Positions 14,432-21,699 are shown, numbered from the stretch's first letter. The stretch: DNA of 26,840 bases from CBCPMX01 sp965120355 (GCA_965120355.1 CBCPMX010000172.1:1-26840), one strand, 5' to 3'. Numbers and translations: made by a program. Notes: generated by a model from the sequence alone, not told the origin.

Positions 14432-14443
14432 AAGTTTAAACTT
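14432..14443. promoter_or_regulatory. Perfect 12-bp palindrome in the MATE leader
   Basis: AAGTTTAAACTT lies about 15-25 bases downstream of the expected MATE transcription start, a position where a bound protein would act as a roadblock. It is a candidate operator for the divergent Lrp-type regulator. Confidence 0.45.
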
Positions 14444-14456
14444 ACGTTTCGAAGCC

Positions 14457-14485
14457 ATTATAGCAAGCCCTGCACATACAGTCAA
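14457..14485 (-). promoter_or_regulatory. Near-consensus promoter of the second MATE gene
   Basis: Minus strand TTGACT (14480-14485), 17 nt, TATAAT (14457-14462), with TGC before the -10. One of the strongest promoters in the window. Confidence 0.85.
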
Positions 14486-14492
14486 CCTTGCA

Positions 14493-14521
14493 TTTACATT
14501 TTGGCAAAGACGCATTATAAT
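14493..14521 (+). promoter_or_regulatory. Promoter of the Lrp/AsnC gene
   Basis: TTTACA (14493-14498), 17 nt, TATAAT (14516-14521). Its -35 lies seven bases from the -35 of the MATE promoter, so polymerase can hardly sit on both at once. Confidence 0.8.
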
Positions 14522-14555
14522 AGCATCAGAAGCCATGAAATGAGGGGATGCCGTT

Positions 14556-15014
14556 TTGTTTCTTGATGGACTCGACATGCTGGATCAAAAAATCGTTCGG
14601 CTGCTGATTGAAAATGCCCGTGCCTCTTATTCGGAAATCGGAGAAAAGGCTGGCATTTCAAGAGTAGCGGTCAAAGCCCGCATTCAGTCGTTGGAACAGC
14701 GGGGAATCATTGAAGAATACACAACAATCATCAACCCGCAGAAAATCAGCGGCGCCGTATCGTGTTACTTTGAAATTGAAACGCTGCCGAACGCGCTGGC
14801 CAATGTGACAGAAACACTGTACCGCAACGAAGCTATCACGCAGATCTACCGGGTAACCGGCAAGAATAAGCTCCATGTCCATGCCGTAACAGCCTCCAGC
14901 GAGGAAATGGAGGCATTGCTCCGCGGCGTAATCGACCCGTTACCTGGTGTGTGCAGCTGCAGCTGCAATATCATTCTCTCCCGGATCAAAGATGTGAAAG
15001 GGCTGCGGCTCTGA
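14556..15014 (+). CDS. Lrp/AsnC-family transcriptional regulator
   Basis: A 152-aa protein with the N-terminal winged helix-turn-helix of the feast/famine regulators (LDMLDQKIVRLLIENARASY, then ISRVAVKARIQSLEQRGII, about residues 7-52) and the C-terminal RAM ligand-binding/oligomer domain (about 66-145). The proposed start is TTG at 14556, nine bases after GAGGGG; the first ATG in frame is seven codons later and lacks a ribosome site. The RAM domain ends with a cysteine cluster (VCSCSCN), an unusual touch. It faces the MATE exporter, which is the natural target, besides its own promoter. Confidence 0.9.
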   Translation: MFLDGLDMLDQKIVRLLIENARASYSEIGEKAGISRVAVKARIQSLEQRGIIEEYTTIINPQKISGAVSCYFEIETLPNALANVTETLYRNEAITQIYRVTGKNKLHVHAVTASSEEMEALLRGVIDPLPGVCSCSCNIILSRIKDVKGLRL

Positions 15015-15064
15015 CCGTTCTCAGCTTTCGATGTCCACTGCGCCATCTTAAAGCTCCAAAAAAC

Positions 15065-15099
15065 AAAAAGTCCCGTTTCCAATGGAAACGGGACTTTTT
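15065..15099. terminator. Bidirectional terminator between the Lrp gene and tRNA-Arg
   Basis: A 16-bp perfect stem (15065-15080 with 15084-15099) around a 3-nt loop, with T-runs in both directions (TTTTTGTTTTTT on the minus strand). It starts right at the encoded CCA of the tRNA. Confidence 0.9.
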
Positions 15100-15175
15100 G
15101 GTACGCCGGAAGGGACTCGAACCCCCGACCTACTGATTCGTAGTCAGTCACTCTATCCAACTGAGCTACCGGCGC
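15099..15175 (-). tRNA. tRNA-Arg (anticodon ACG)
   Basis: A 77-nt cloverleaf: acceptor GCGCCGG with CCGGCGT (one G-U pair at the end), D arm GCTC...GAGT, anticodon stem ACTGA/TCAGT around loop CTACGAA (anticodon ACG, wobble A presumably edited to inosine), T arm with GGTTCGAGTCC, discriminator A and encoded CCA. It reads CGN arginine codons. Confidence 0.95.
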
Positions 15176-15190
15176 ATATCCAGCCCAAAT

Positions 15191-15219
15191 ATAATAGCAC
15201 AGCATTTCTGAAATTGCAA
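15191..15219 (-). promoter_or_regulatory. Promoter of tRNA-Arg
   Basis: Minus strand TTGCAA (15214-15219), 17 nt, TATTAT (15191-15196), 15 bases before the mature 5' end. Confidence 0.7.
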
Positions 15220-15331
15220 GCACTTTTTTCATGTTTTTCCGCTGAAAATTTTTCAGCAGCAATAGGAAGGCCGCAAGAAATATGGTATAATAACCGAAGA
15301 AAACGCATCTGCCAAAGGAGGCGCGCCAGAC

Positions 15332-15694
15332 ATGGTCCCGTTGGAGGAATACTTGCAGGTGCCCTGCCGCAACTTATCCATTCCCTATTGGAAGCAGGCG
15401 TGTGTCTCCGTTCCGAAGGGGATGCAGATCGTTCACGAAGAGGACTTCGATGCGCGCTGCCTGGAAACGTATACGGATACGCCGTATTTTCGGCTGCTGC
15501 ACGACCTTCGCGGGGTCCGGTGCCGGCCTGTGGCGGGATTTCAGCTTTTGACGGCCGACAATTTTATTGAAAAAGCCGGCTGCATAAAAACCGGCAGGCC
15601 GGTTGCCCGGCCCGCCGCTATTGGGGTCATTGCAAAATATGAGACGCCGCTTTGTCCACCGCCTGTTCAACGGTGTGCGCGGCTTTTTGCGTAG
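15332..15694 (+). pseudogene. Truncated GNAT-type acetyltransferase
   Basis: The first 76 or so residues (LSIPYWKQACVSVPKGMQIV, then YTDTPYFRLLHDLRGV) look like the N-terminal segment of a clostridial GNAT acetyltransferase family in which the acetyl-CoA-binding domain follows. Here, after GFQLLTADNF the similarity stops and the frame runs on through low-quality sequence that includes another gene's terminator and 3' end. The catalytic domain is gone. Start signals are intact: extended -10 TATGGTATAAT (-10 at 15286-15291) and GGAGG ten bases before the ATG. So it is a 3'-truncated gene still likely to be transcribed. Confidence 0.6.
15584..15604 (-). terminator. Terminator of the 54-aa gene
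   Basis: AACCGGC (15589-15595) and GCCGGTT (15598-15604), minus strand followed by TTTTT. It lies about 25 bases past the small gene's stop and inside the residual GNAT frame. Confidence 0.7.
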
Positions 15695-15791
15695 CCTGGC
15701 GAAGCTGTGCGTTTTTGGGCACCATTAACCCCATGGCCGCGCCGGCCGCAAGGCTGACACCCATAGTCAGCAAAAATGTTTTGGCTTCCAT
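15627..15791 (-). CDS. 54-aa single-span membrane peptide, unknown function
   Basis: Reads MEAKTFLLTMGVSLAAGAAM, GLMVPKN, then an amphipathic helix (LRQATQKAAHTVEQAVDKAA). One small-residue-rich transmembrane segment at about 6-24 is followed by a cytoplasmic or surface helix, a layout like YtxH-type small proteins. The ATG at 15791 has AGGGGAG eight bases upstream. A terminator follows. It converges with the broken GNAT gene and diverges from pyrC with 69 bases between. I do not know its role. Confidence 0.65.
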   Translation of the reverse strand: MEAKTFLLTMGVSLAAGAAMGLMVPKNAQLRQATQKAAHTVEQAVDKAASHILQ

Positions 15792-15860
15792 CTGACTCAC
15801 TCCCCTCACAGATAGTCTGCCCGTCGAAAGCCGTCATATGAACGCAAACAGGAGGTAATT

Positions 15861-17144
15861 ATGGGGATCTTAATTAAAAACAGCCGTGTCCTGGATCCGG
15901 AAACCGGGCTGGACAAGCAATTGGATATTTTGATTACAGAAGACAAAATTTTTAAAATCGCAGGCAATCTGCCGCCGGAGGACCATACCGTAATAGATGG
16001 GACAGGTCTGTGTACCGCGCCAGGGCTCATTGATATGCACGTCCACCTGCGGGATCCGGGACAGACGCATAAAGAGGACATTCTTACCGGCACCGCAGCA
16101 GCAGCCGCCGGCGGGTTCACGGCGGTAGCCTGTATGCCCAACACCAAACCGGTCTGCGACAATTTGGAGACACTGCGTTATATTCAGGAAAAAGCAACGC
16201 AGGCCGGCAGCTGCCGGGTTCTGCCCATCTGCGCTGTCACCGTGGGCCAGGCCGGTCAGGAGCTGACGAATTTTTCAGAGCTGTATGCCGCCGGAGCCGC
16301 CGCCTTTTCCGACGACGGCGTACCGGTCCAGCGGGCCGCCGTCATGCGGGCGGCGCTCCAACAGGCCCGGCTTCTGGGAACTGTTGTCATCGCCCACGAG
16401 GAAGACGGGGAAATGGTGGGAAACCGCGCCTGCAACGAAGGAAAGATTTCGGAACTGCTGGGGCTTCCGGGGCGGCCCGCCATTGCCGAGGACATTATGG
16501 TGGCCCGGGACGTGATGCTGGCCGCCGACACCGGCGCCCACGTCCATATCGCCCATGTCTCCACCGCCGGATCCGTAGAAATCATCCGCCGGGCCAAGGC
16601 CGCCGGCATTCATGTGACTGCGGAAACCTGCCCGCAGTATTTCTGGTTCACAGAAGATCTGCTGCCAGAAAAAGGAACTCTGGCCCGGGTCAACCCGCCC
16701 CTGCGCACCGAGCGGGACCGGCAGGCGGTGCTGGCCGCCGTGGTGGACGGGACCCTGGACTGCATTGTCACCGACCACGCCCCCCACAGCGCCGAAGAGA
16801 AAGCCCGTCCCCTGCCAGAGGCCCCCAGCGGCATGATTGGTTTGGAGACCAGCCTGGCCGCCAGCCTGACTGCCCTGTATCACGGCGGCCACCTGCCCCT
16901 TTTGCGGGTGCTCCAGCGGATGACTGCCGCCCCGGCCCAGATCCTGGGCCTGAATGGCGGATGCCTGCGGGAGGGCGGCCCGGCGGATCTGGTGCTCTTT
17001 GACCCGGACGAAGCCTGGACCGTGGATCCGGCAACCTTCCGCTCAAAGGCCCGCAACTGCCTGTTCGCCGGCATGACCCTCCGGGGCCGGGTTCACGCCA
17101 CCCTTTGCGGCGGCAGGCTGACCTACCGGCTCCCGCAGACCTGA
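15861..17144 (+). CDS. pyrC: Dihydroorotase, class I
   Basis: A 427-aa metal-dependent amidohydrolase that interconverts N-carbamoyl-aspartate and dihydroorotate, the step after PyrB. Metal and substrate residues are where the Bacillus-type enzyme has them: DMHVHLRDPG (H60, H62, R64), MPNTKP (92-97), D152 in FSDDG, H179, H232 in HIAHVST, and D305 in TDHAPH. AGGAGG precedes the ATG by five bases. It stands apart from pyrB and other pyr genes. The last 62 bases of coding region are repeated 1.3 kb downstream. I found no clear promoter; it may start inside the 54-aa gene region. Confidence 0.95.
   Translation: MGILIKNSRVLDPETGLDKQLDILITEDKIFKIAGNLPPEDHTVIDGTGLCTAPGLIDMHVHLRDPGQTHKEDILTGTAAAAAGGFTAVACMPNTKPVCDNLETLRYIQEKATQAGSCRVLPICAVTVGQAGQELTNFSELYAAGAAAFSDDGVPVQRAAVMRAALQQARLLGTVVIAHEEDGEMVGNRACNEGKISELLGLPGRPAIAEDIMVARDVMLAADTGAHVHIAHVSTAGSVEIIRRAKAAGIHVTAETCPQYFWFTEDLLPEKGTLARVNPPLRTERDRQAVLAAVVDGTLDCIVTDHAPHSAEEKARPLPEAPSGMIGLETSLAASLTALYHGGHLPLLRVLQRMTAAPAQILGLNGGCLREGGPADLVLFDPDEAWTVDPATFRSKARNCLFAGMTLRGRVHATLCGGRLTYRLPQT
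17075..17136 (+). repeat. 62-bp repeat, copy 1 (3' end of pyrC)
   Basis: Matches 18392-18453 in the same orientation at 60 of 62 positions, with 49 bases in a row identical from 17081. It codes for the last residues of PyrC (RGRVHATLCGGRLTYR). Confidence 0.95.
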
Positions 17145-17174
17145 AGGCGTTCACAAAAGAATCGGTATGCCCCA

Positions 17175-17194
17175 CGGCTGCGCAGCCGCCTTTT
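17175..17194 (+). terminator. Weak candidate terminator of pyrC
   Basis: CGGCT, GCGC loop, AGCCG, then CC and TTTT. The stem is only five pairs, so it is a weak call. Confidence 0.3.
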
Positions 17195-17300
17195 GCACCG
17201 GCTGCGCATCTCCCTGTCGTGGCAAAAACCGCGCGTCCCATTCGGCACAGTCGGATTCGATATGTCCATCCCTTTAACGAAGTCACATTCATTGCCAACT

Positions 17301-17609
17301 TTATTTCCTAAAATTTCTCTTTCTTAGCACAATAACCAGAAACTCCACCGCTGCGCCCAGGGCGAACGGATATGCAACGGCGGCAAAGGGCACCAGCAGC
17401 ATGCTGAAATGGGAGTCCGCCAGCAAAATTCCCAGCGCGTCAACTAGCACCAGCAAGCCCAACGCCCCCGCAAGGAACACTGCCCGCCCGCCTTTTGTCT
17501 CCGGCACTCTAATGAGGAAAAAGCCCAGTAGGAAGGGAAGCAGCAAAAACAGCCATGCCCCGCCCGGATCGGTAAACTCGTCCATGACATATCCGAAAAA
17601 GAAGAACAT
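17301..17609 (-). CDS. 102-aa membrane protein, unknown function
   Basis: Three hydrophobic segments (about 18-33, 44-63 and 68-93) and a basic tail (RKRNFRK). The second half has a leucine/alanine-rich helix with an aspartate in the middle. AAAGG lies ten bases before the ATG. It lies inside the segment bounded by the two pyrC-tail repeats, and its upstream side (17610-17860, AT-rich) shows no clear promoter. No family recognised. Confidence 0.5.
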   Translation of the reverse strand: MFFFFGYVMDEFTDPGGAWLFLLLPFLLGFFLIRVPETKGGRAVFLAGALGLLVLVDALGILLADSHFSMLLVPFAAVAYPFALGAAVEFLVIVLRKRNFRK

Positions 17610-17860
17610 AAATGCTTTACCTTTCTACAATATACAAATGCCGTATTACATTTTACGGCGAAACGGTAATCGACCCTCCAGTACATCCGCCCGTATAGAT
17701 GTATCTGCTAGTTGGTGTTGGCGAATACCCATCACAAATTCGCAAGAAATGGGATTCATAATGAAATTATACCATATGGATATATTTTTGTAAATCATAA
17801 TCAAAATAAAGAACGAAAATTTAATTTTGACCCACGGCAAACGCATGAATAAGCTCTTGA

Positions 17861-18373
17861 CTGCGGACAGGCTGGATCACGGATCTGACTCACTATATCG
17901 GCCTGACGGATCAGGCAGGCGGACGGCTGGCGGTAGTGGGATTTCCCTGCGACAGCGGCGGCGGGCCCTGCGCCATGTCCCTGTGCAGCTTTGGCATTTC
18001 CGCTGCCACGGAGCACCCGGAGGTGTGCTGGGAGTTTTTGAAGCAAACGCTGGAGGGAGAAACTGCGGCGAGTTTTGTGTATTTTGCCGGAGGATTCCCC
18101 ATGAGCAGGGCCCTCTATGACGACGCGATCCGGGAAGCCACCCAGCCCGTCCGGCAGGAAGACGGCTCCCTCTGCCAGGAGATGAGCGAAGAGAGCGCCG
18201 GGGATCTGACGGCGCTGATCGAGTCCATTGACCGGATTCGGTTCCGCTATGAGGGCATCCGCCGAATTATCGCGGAAGAAGTTCAGGCATGGATGGCCGA
18301 TGGGACGCCGGTGGAGCGGACCGCCGCCCTGATCCAGAACCGGGTGACCACCTTCCTGGACGAGCGGAGATAA
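17861..18373 (+). pseudogene. C-terminal fragment of an ABC sugar-type solute-binding protein
   Basis: An open frame of about 170 codons that follows a TGA (17858-17860) and has no ribosome site. It reads HYIGLTDQAGG, then VVGFPCDSGGGPC, FGISAATEHPEVCWEFLKQT, and GGFPMSRALYDD, the typical last third of family-1 extracellular sugar-binding proteins (the 'GFP' strand, the 'HPE-aWeFlk' helix and the 'GfPmnra' segment). The N-terminal two thirds and signal peptide are missing, so it cannot be functional. A GTG at 17936 could give a shorter product but lacks a good ribosome site. It ends 18 bases before the second pyrC-tail repeat. Confidence 0.65.
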
Positions 18374-18391
18374 GCCGCCGGTTTCCGGCAG

Positions 18392-18453
18392 GACCCGCCG
18401 GGGCCGGGTTCACGCCACCCTTTGCGGCGGCAGGCTGACCTACCGGATCCCGC
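18392..18453 (+). repeat. 62-bp repeat, copy 2 (stranded pyrC 3' end)
   Basis: Second copy of the pyrC tail, two mismatches, not part of any functional gene. After it the sequence diverges at once from that following pyrC. Confidence 0.95.
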
Positions 18454-18604
18454 GGCCCAGCAGGCCCTTCGAAAAAGAAAGTTTACGGCTTCTTAACAAA
18501 ACACACACAAAATCACTACCGGATATTCACAAAGCCATAGTATGATATGGTTGTCAGCGAAAAAAGCATTTTTTCGTTTTGATTCTCTCTTTCTCCTCAT
18601 AAGT

Positions 18605-18645
18605 CCGCCGGCAAGCTGGTCCCTTGCCGGCGGCAACTATTTTTC
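18605..18645 (+). terminator. Candidate terminator hairpin
   Basis: CCGCCGGCAAG (18605-18615) and CTTGCCGGCGG (18623-18633), perfect 11 bp with a 7-nt loop; five T residues follow after CAACTA. The gap before the T-run makes it a moderate call. Confidence 0.45.
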
Positions 18646-18783
18646 CGGAGTTTCTCCCAGTGCTGTCCGCGGAGCGTCGATCCTCTGCCCATTGCCGCGC
18701 CGCCAGGTTTATGATGCGTTCTGTAGCGCTGGTATGGAATCTCGCAGTTCCTCCACGGTCATTTGGATGGAACTGTTCCATTG

Positions 18784-18820
18784 GTTCCGGCCGTTTTCCC
18801 TGCGGCCGGAACTTTTGTTT
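18784..18820 (+). terminator. Rho-independent terminator just upstream of the zinc operon promoter
   Basis: GTTCCGGCCG (18784-18793) and CGGCCGGAAC (18803-18812), perfect 10 bp with a 9-nt loop, then TTTTGTTT. It insulates the zinc operon from whatever is transcribed before it. Confidence 0.8.
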
Positions 18821-18847
18821 GCCTTTGCATGGCCGCCATGCTATAAT
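18819..18847 (+). promoter_or_regulatory. Zinc operon promoter with a palindromic operator in the spacer
   Basis: TTGCCT (18819-18824), 17 nt, TATAAT (18842-18847). The spacer contains GCATGGC-C-GCCATGC (18827-18841), a perfect 7-1-7 inverted repeat that abuts the -10. A repressor there would shut the promoter. It does not resemble the AT-rich Zur consensus of Firmicutes. The leader to znuA is about 155 nt. Confidence 0.7.
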
Positions 18848-19007
18848 AAATTGACTTAGCTGCTTATTGCATTGAAGATTTCCCCATTTTCAGCGTGCAG
18901 CAGACAGGCGTATGCCGTTTTACAGCCGCCACAGCGCCGTTCCATTTTGATTGAAACACAAGCATGCAAGCGCCAGTTAAACCAGGCGGAAAAGAAAGAA
19001 GTGCCTT

Positions 19008-19907
19008 ATGAAAAAAAACTGTATTCTCTCTATCCTTGCCGCCCTCTTCGTGTGCCTTCTGGCCGGGTGCGGCACGGTGGAGGCCGACGAAAACGCAGTG
19101 GCCGCTACAGCCCGGCCCGTGTACCTCTTCACCGAAGCTGTCTGCGACGGCACAGATCTGGAAGTTTCCTGTCTGATCAATCCCGGCGCATCGTGCCTGC
19201 ACGACTACTCTCTGTCGGTGACGGAGATGAAAGCCGTGGAGCTGAGCCGGGTCATCGTCCTCAATGGCGGCGGTCTGGAGGACTTTATGACAGACATGCT
19301 CCGCAGTTCCCAGACCACCATTGACGCCGGCGCCGGCGTCCAGCTGCTGGAGGCGCACGATCACGACCACGGCGACGCCGAAACCGGTCACGCCGGCCAT
19401 GACCACGAGGAGGATCCCCACTACTGGATGGATCCGGACATCGCTGCCAGCATGGTCCAGAACATCGCTGCCGGTTTATCCGAGTTATATCCGCAGTATG
19501 CGGATACCTTTGCCGCCAATGCCGACGCCTACTGTGCGCGGCTGGAGGAGCTGCACGAGTATGGGCTTGCGCTGCTCTCCGACCTGAAATGCCGGGAACT
19601 GGTGACGTTTCACGACGGCTTTTCCTATTTTGCCGAGGCATTTGACCTGCACATTGCCGCCGCCATTGAGGAGGAGTCCGGATCGGAGGCCTCCGCCGCA
19701 GACTTGAAAGCGATCATCGGCATTGTGCAGGCATCTGACATTCCGGCAATTTTTGTGGAGACCAACGGCTCCACCTCCGCCGCGTCTGTCATCTCCCGGG
19801 AAACCGGCGCAAAAGTCTATACTTTGGACATGCTCATGTCCGGCGACGGCGACTATTTTACCGTCATGGAACAGAACCTACAGACCATTAAGGAGGCATT
19901 GGGATGA
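19008..19907 (+). CDS. znuA: Zinc ABC importer, lipoprotein binding protein
   Basis: A 299-aa cluster A-I metal-binding protein that hands Zn2+ (or Mn2+) to the permease. Lipobox LLAGC gives an anchored cysteine 21. Likely metal ligands are H65 (in LHDYSLS), H138 (in DPHYWMDP), H202 (in FHDGF) and an acidic residue near the C-terminus (around DMLMSGDGD). The loop before H138 is histidine-rich (HDHDHGDAETGHAGHDH), the sign of zinc rather than manganese transporters. The ribosome site is weak (GAAAGAAG). The stop overlaps the next start by four bases (ATGA). Confidence 0.9.
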   Translation: MKKNCILSILAALFVCLLAGCGTVEADENAVAATARPVYLFTEAVCDGTDLEVSCLINPGASCLHDYSLSVTEMKAVELSRVIVLNGGGLEDFMTDMLRSSQTTIDAGAGVQLLEAHDHDHGDAETGHAGHDHEEDPHYWMDPDIAASMVQNIAAGLSELYPQYADTFAANADAYCARLEELHEYGLALLSDLKCRELVTFHDGFSYFAEAFDLHIAAAIEEESGSEASAADLKAIIGIVQASDIPAIFVETNGSTSAASVISRETGAKVYTLDMLMSGDGDYFTVMEQNLQTIKEALG

Positions 19908-20671
19908 ACGAAGGAAAACACGGCCATGCCCATGGCGGCGGCTGCGCCGACGCCTGCTGCCTGCGCGTCAAGGGCCTGTCCGTCACCATTGGCGGCAGCG
20001 CCATCCTGCAGAATGTAGATCTGCACCTGCACTGCGGCCAGATGACGGCGCTCATCGGTCCCAACGGCGCGGGCAAATCCACACTGATCAAAGCCATTCT
20101 TGGCCAACAGCCCTATGAAGGCGTGATCTCCTTCCAGCCTGCTGACGGCCGCCGGGTCAAGCCCCGCATCGGCTATGTTCCCCAAAGCCCTACCTTTGAC
20201 AAGGCAGATCCCATCAGCGTACTGGATTTGTTCACCTGCTGCGTCTCCAAGCGCCCGGCTTTTTTGCCGCCCACCAAGGCCATGCGGGAGAAATTTCACC
20301 ACTGTCTCTCCCATGTTCATGGTGAAAATCTGCTGGACAAACGGGTGGGCGCCCTGTCCGGCGGTGAAATGCAGCGGGTGCTGCTGGCGCTGGCACTGGA
20401 GCCCATGCCCAACATTCTGATTTTGGACGAGCCGCTGTCCGGTGTGGACGTGGAGGGCATGGAGCAAATGCTGGATATGCTGGATGAAATCCGCCGGAAA
20501 TTTGACCTGTCCATTCTCATGATTACCCACGACTTTTCCATGCTGGAACAGTATGTGGATACGGTGGTCCTGCTTCAGGGGACGGTGCTGAAAACCGGCA
20601 CGCCGCAGGAAGTCCTGCAAAGTGAGGAATTCTATGCAGCATTTCACATGACGGGAGGTGGCCGCAAATGA
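19904..20671 (+). CDS. znuC: Zinc ABC importer, ATP-binding subunit
   Basis: A 255-aa ABC ATPase that powers the importer from the cytoplasmic face. Walker A GPNGAGKST (52-60), Q-loop Q94 in YVPQSP, signature LSGGE (151-155), Walker B ILILDE (171-176) and switch H209 (MITHD). The N-terminus has an extra metal-binding-looking stretch (HGHAHGGGCADACC, residues 6-19) ahead of the ABC fold, which could sense or buffer zinc; most ZnuC/AdcC proteins lack it. GGAGG precedes the ATG inside the end of znuA. It overlaps znuB by ATGA. Confidence 0.92.
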   Translation: MNEGKHGHAHGGGCADACCLRVKGLSVTIGGSAILQNVDLHLHCGQMTALIGPNGAGKSTLIKAILGQQPYEGVISFQPADGRRVKPRIGYVPQSPTFDKADPISVLDLFTCCVSKRPAFLPPTKAMREKFHHCLSHVHGENLLDKRVGALSGGEMQRVLLALALEPMPNILILDEPLSGVDVEGMEQMLDMLDEIRRKFDLSILMITHDFSMLEQYVDTVVLLQGTVLKTGTPQEVLQSEEFYAAFHMTGGGRK

Positions 20672-21516
20672 GCCTTTGGTATGCACTGGTAGACCTGCTG
20701 CCTTTTGAGTGGGCCACGCCGGGAATGCTGTATTTTATGAAGAACGCCCTGCTGGCCGCCATTATCATGGGGCCGCTGTTTGGCACGCTGTCCACCATGA
20801 TCGTCACCGGCAAGATGAGTTTTTTCTCCGACGCGCTGGGTCACTCCGCCTTTACAGGCATCGCCATTGGCGTGCTTTGCGGCTTTTCGTTCCCCATGGG
20901 CGTGGCGGTGGTGCTGGCAGTGGCATTTGCACTTTTGTTTACCTATGTGCGCAGCCGCACCAATATGTCCGGCGATACGGTCATCGGTGTGTTTTCTTCG
21001 ACCGCCGTGGCCCTTGGCATCTTTATTTCCACCATGGGCGGCCAGAGCTTCACAAAGTTCAACAAATACCTGATCGGAGACATCCTCTCCGTCACACCGG
21101 CGCAGATCGGCCTGCTGGCTCTGGTGCTGGTGGGCGTCCTTGCCTTGTGGGTTGTGGCCTCTAACCGGCTGGTCCTAACGGCCATCCACCCGCAGCTGGC
21201 CTCCTCCCGCGGCATCCATGTCCAGTGGTGTCAGGCCCTGTTCACCGTGGCCATTGCTGTGGTGGTGACGCTGGCCATGAGCTGGGTGGGGCTGATGGTC
21301 ATCAACAGCCTGCTGGTCCTGCCTGCCGCCGCTGCACGGAACATCTCCCGCAATAACCGGCAGTATCATCTGTTTTCCATTCTCGGCGCTTTGGGCTGCT
21401 CCATCGCGGGGCTTCTGACCAGCTACTACCTGGGGCCCTCCACCGGCGCGTCCATTTCGCTGTTTCTGGCGCTCTACTTTGCAATCACCTTCTGTCTCCG
21501 GAAGCGGCGGCTGTGA
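20668..21516 (+). CDS. znuB: Zinc ABC importer, permease subunit
   Basis: A 282-aa ABC-3 family membrane permease with about eight helices that forms the metal channel as a dimer. Typical stretches: FGTLSTMIVTGKMSFFSDALGH near the N-terminus (the ALGHSAF turn is diagnostic), SNRLVLTAIHPQLASSRG before the coupling helix, and VVTLAMSWVGLMVINSLLVL followed by PAAAARN. GGGAGGTGG lies before the ATG. The last gene of the operon; no strong terminator follows in the next 120 bases. Confidence 0.92.
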   Translation: MSLWYALVDLLPFEWATPGMLYFMKNALLAAIIMGPLFGTLSTMIVTGKMSFFSDALGHSAFTGIAIGVLCGFSFPMGVAVVLAVAFALLFTYVRSRTNMSGDTVIGVFSSTAVALGIFISTMGGQSFTKFNKYLIGDILSVTPAQIGLLALVLVGVLALWVVASNRLVLTAIHPQLASSRGIHVQWCQALFTVAIAVVVTLAMSWVGLMVINSLLVLPAAAARNISRNNRQYHLFSILGALGCSIAGLLTSYYLGPSTGASISLFLALYFAITFCLRKRRL

Positions 21517-21643
21517 GCTGCGCACCTTTCACCGGAACGGTATTCACACGAACCGGCCGGCCACTGATCCCGTATCCATTTGCCGGCGGGATTCTAGATG
21601 GAGACCTGCCCACGTTCCTCTGCGTTGTTTCTGCAGGTTTCCG

Positions 21644-21672
21644 TTGAAAACATTGGCTGCATATGATATACT
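21644..21672 (+). promoter_or_regulatory. Promoter of the parvulin-like foldase gene
   Basis: TTGAAA (21644-21649), 17 nt, TATACT (21667-21672), with TGA before the -10 (extended -10). The leader is about 140 nt. Confidence 0.75.
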
Positions 21673-21699
21673 GAACTTTACAATCTCATGGGGACACAG

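Larger units (their letters stand above)
18374..18818. other. Non-coding structured interval
   Basis: No convincing gene in about 445 bases. In order it holds: the pyrC-tail repeat; an A/C-rich stretch with TTAACA and TTCACA elements; an AT hairpin CGAAAAAA-GCA-TTTTTTCG (18558-18576); a GC-rich hairpin (18605-18633); a TGGAACTGTTCCA palindrome (about 18768-18780); and a clear terminator. The series of hairpins closed by a terminator could be a small RNA gene, but I see no matching promoter with good spacing. Confidence 0.35.

Noticed and set aside
15099..15332. Prophage or ICE attachment site at tRNA-Arg
   Set aside because: I found no repeat of the tRNA 3' end elsewhere in the window and no integrase gene.
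17105..17311. 68-codon plus-strand frame after pyrC
   Set aside because: Starts inside pyrC out of frame, no ribosome site, no protein-like pattern.
18540..18820. 6S RNA or T-box leader
   Set aside because: I could not form the long closing stem with a central bubble of 6S RNA, and the T-box consensus GGTGGNACC is absent.
18850..19007. Canonical Firmicutes Zur box near znuA
   Set aside because: No TCGTAAT-type inverted repeat in the leader or promoter; only the GC-rich palindrome in the spacer.
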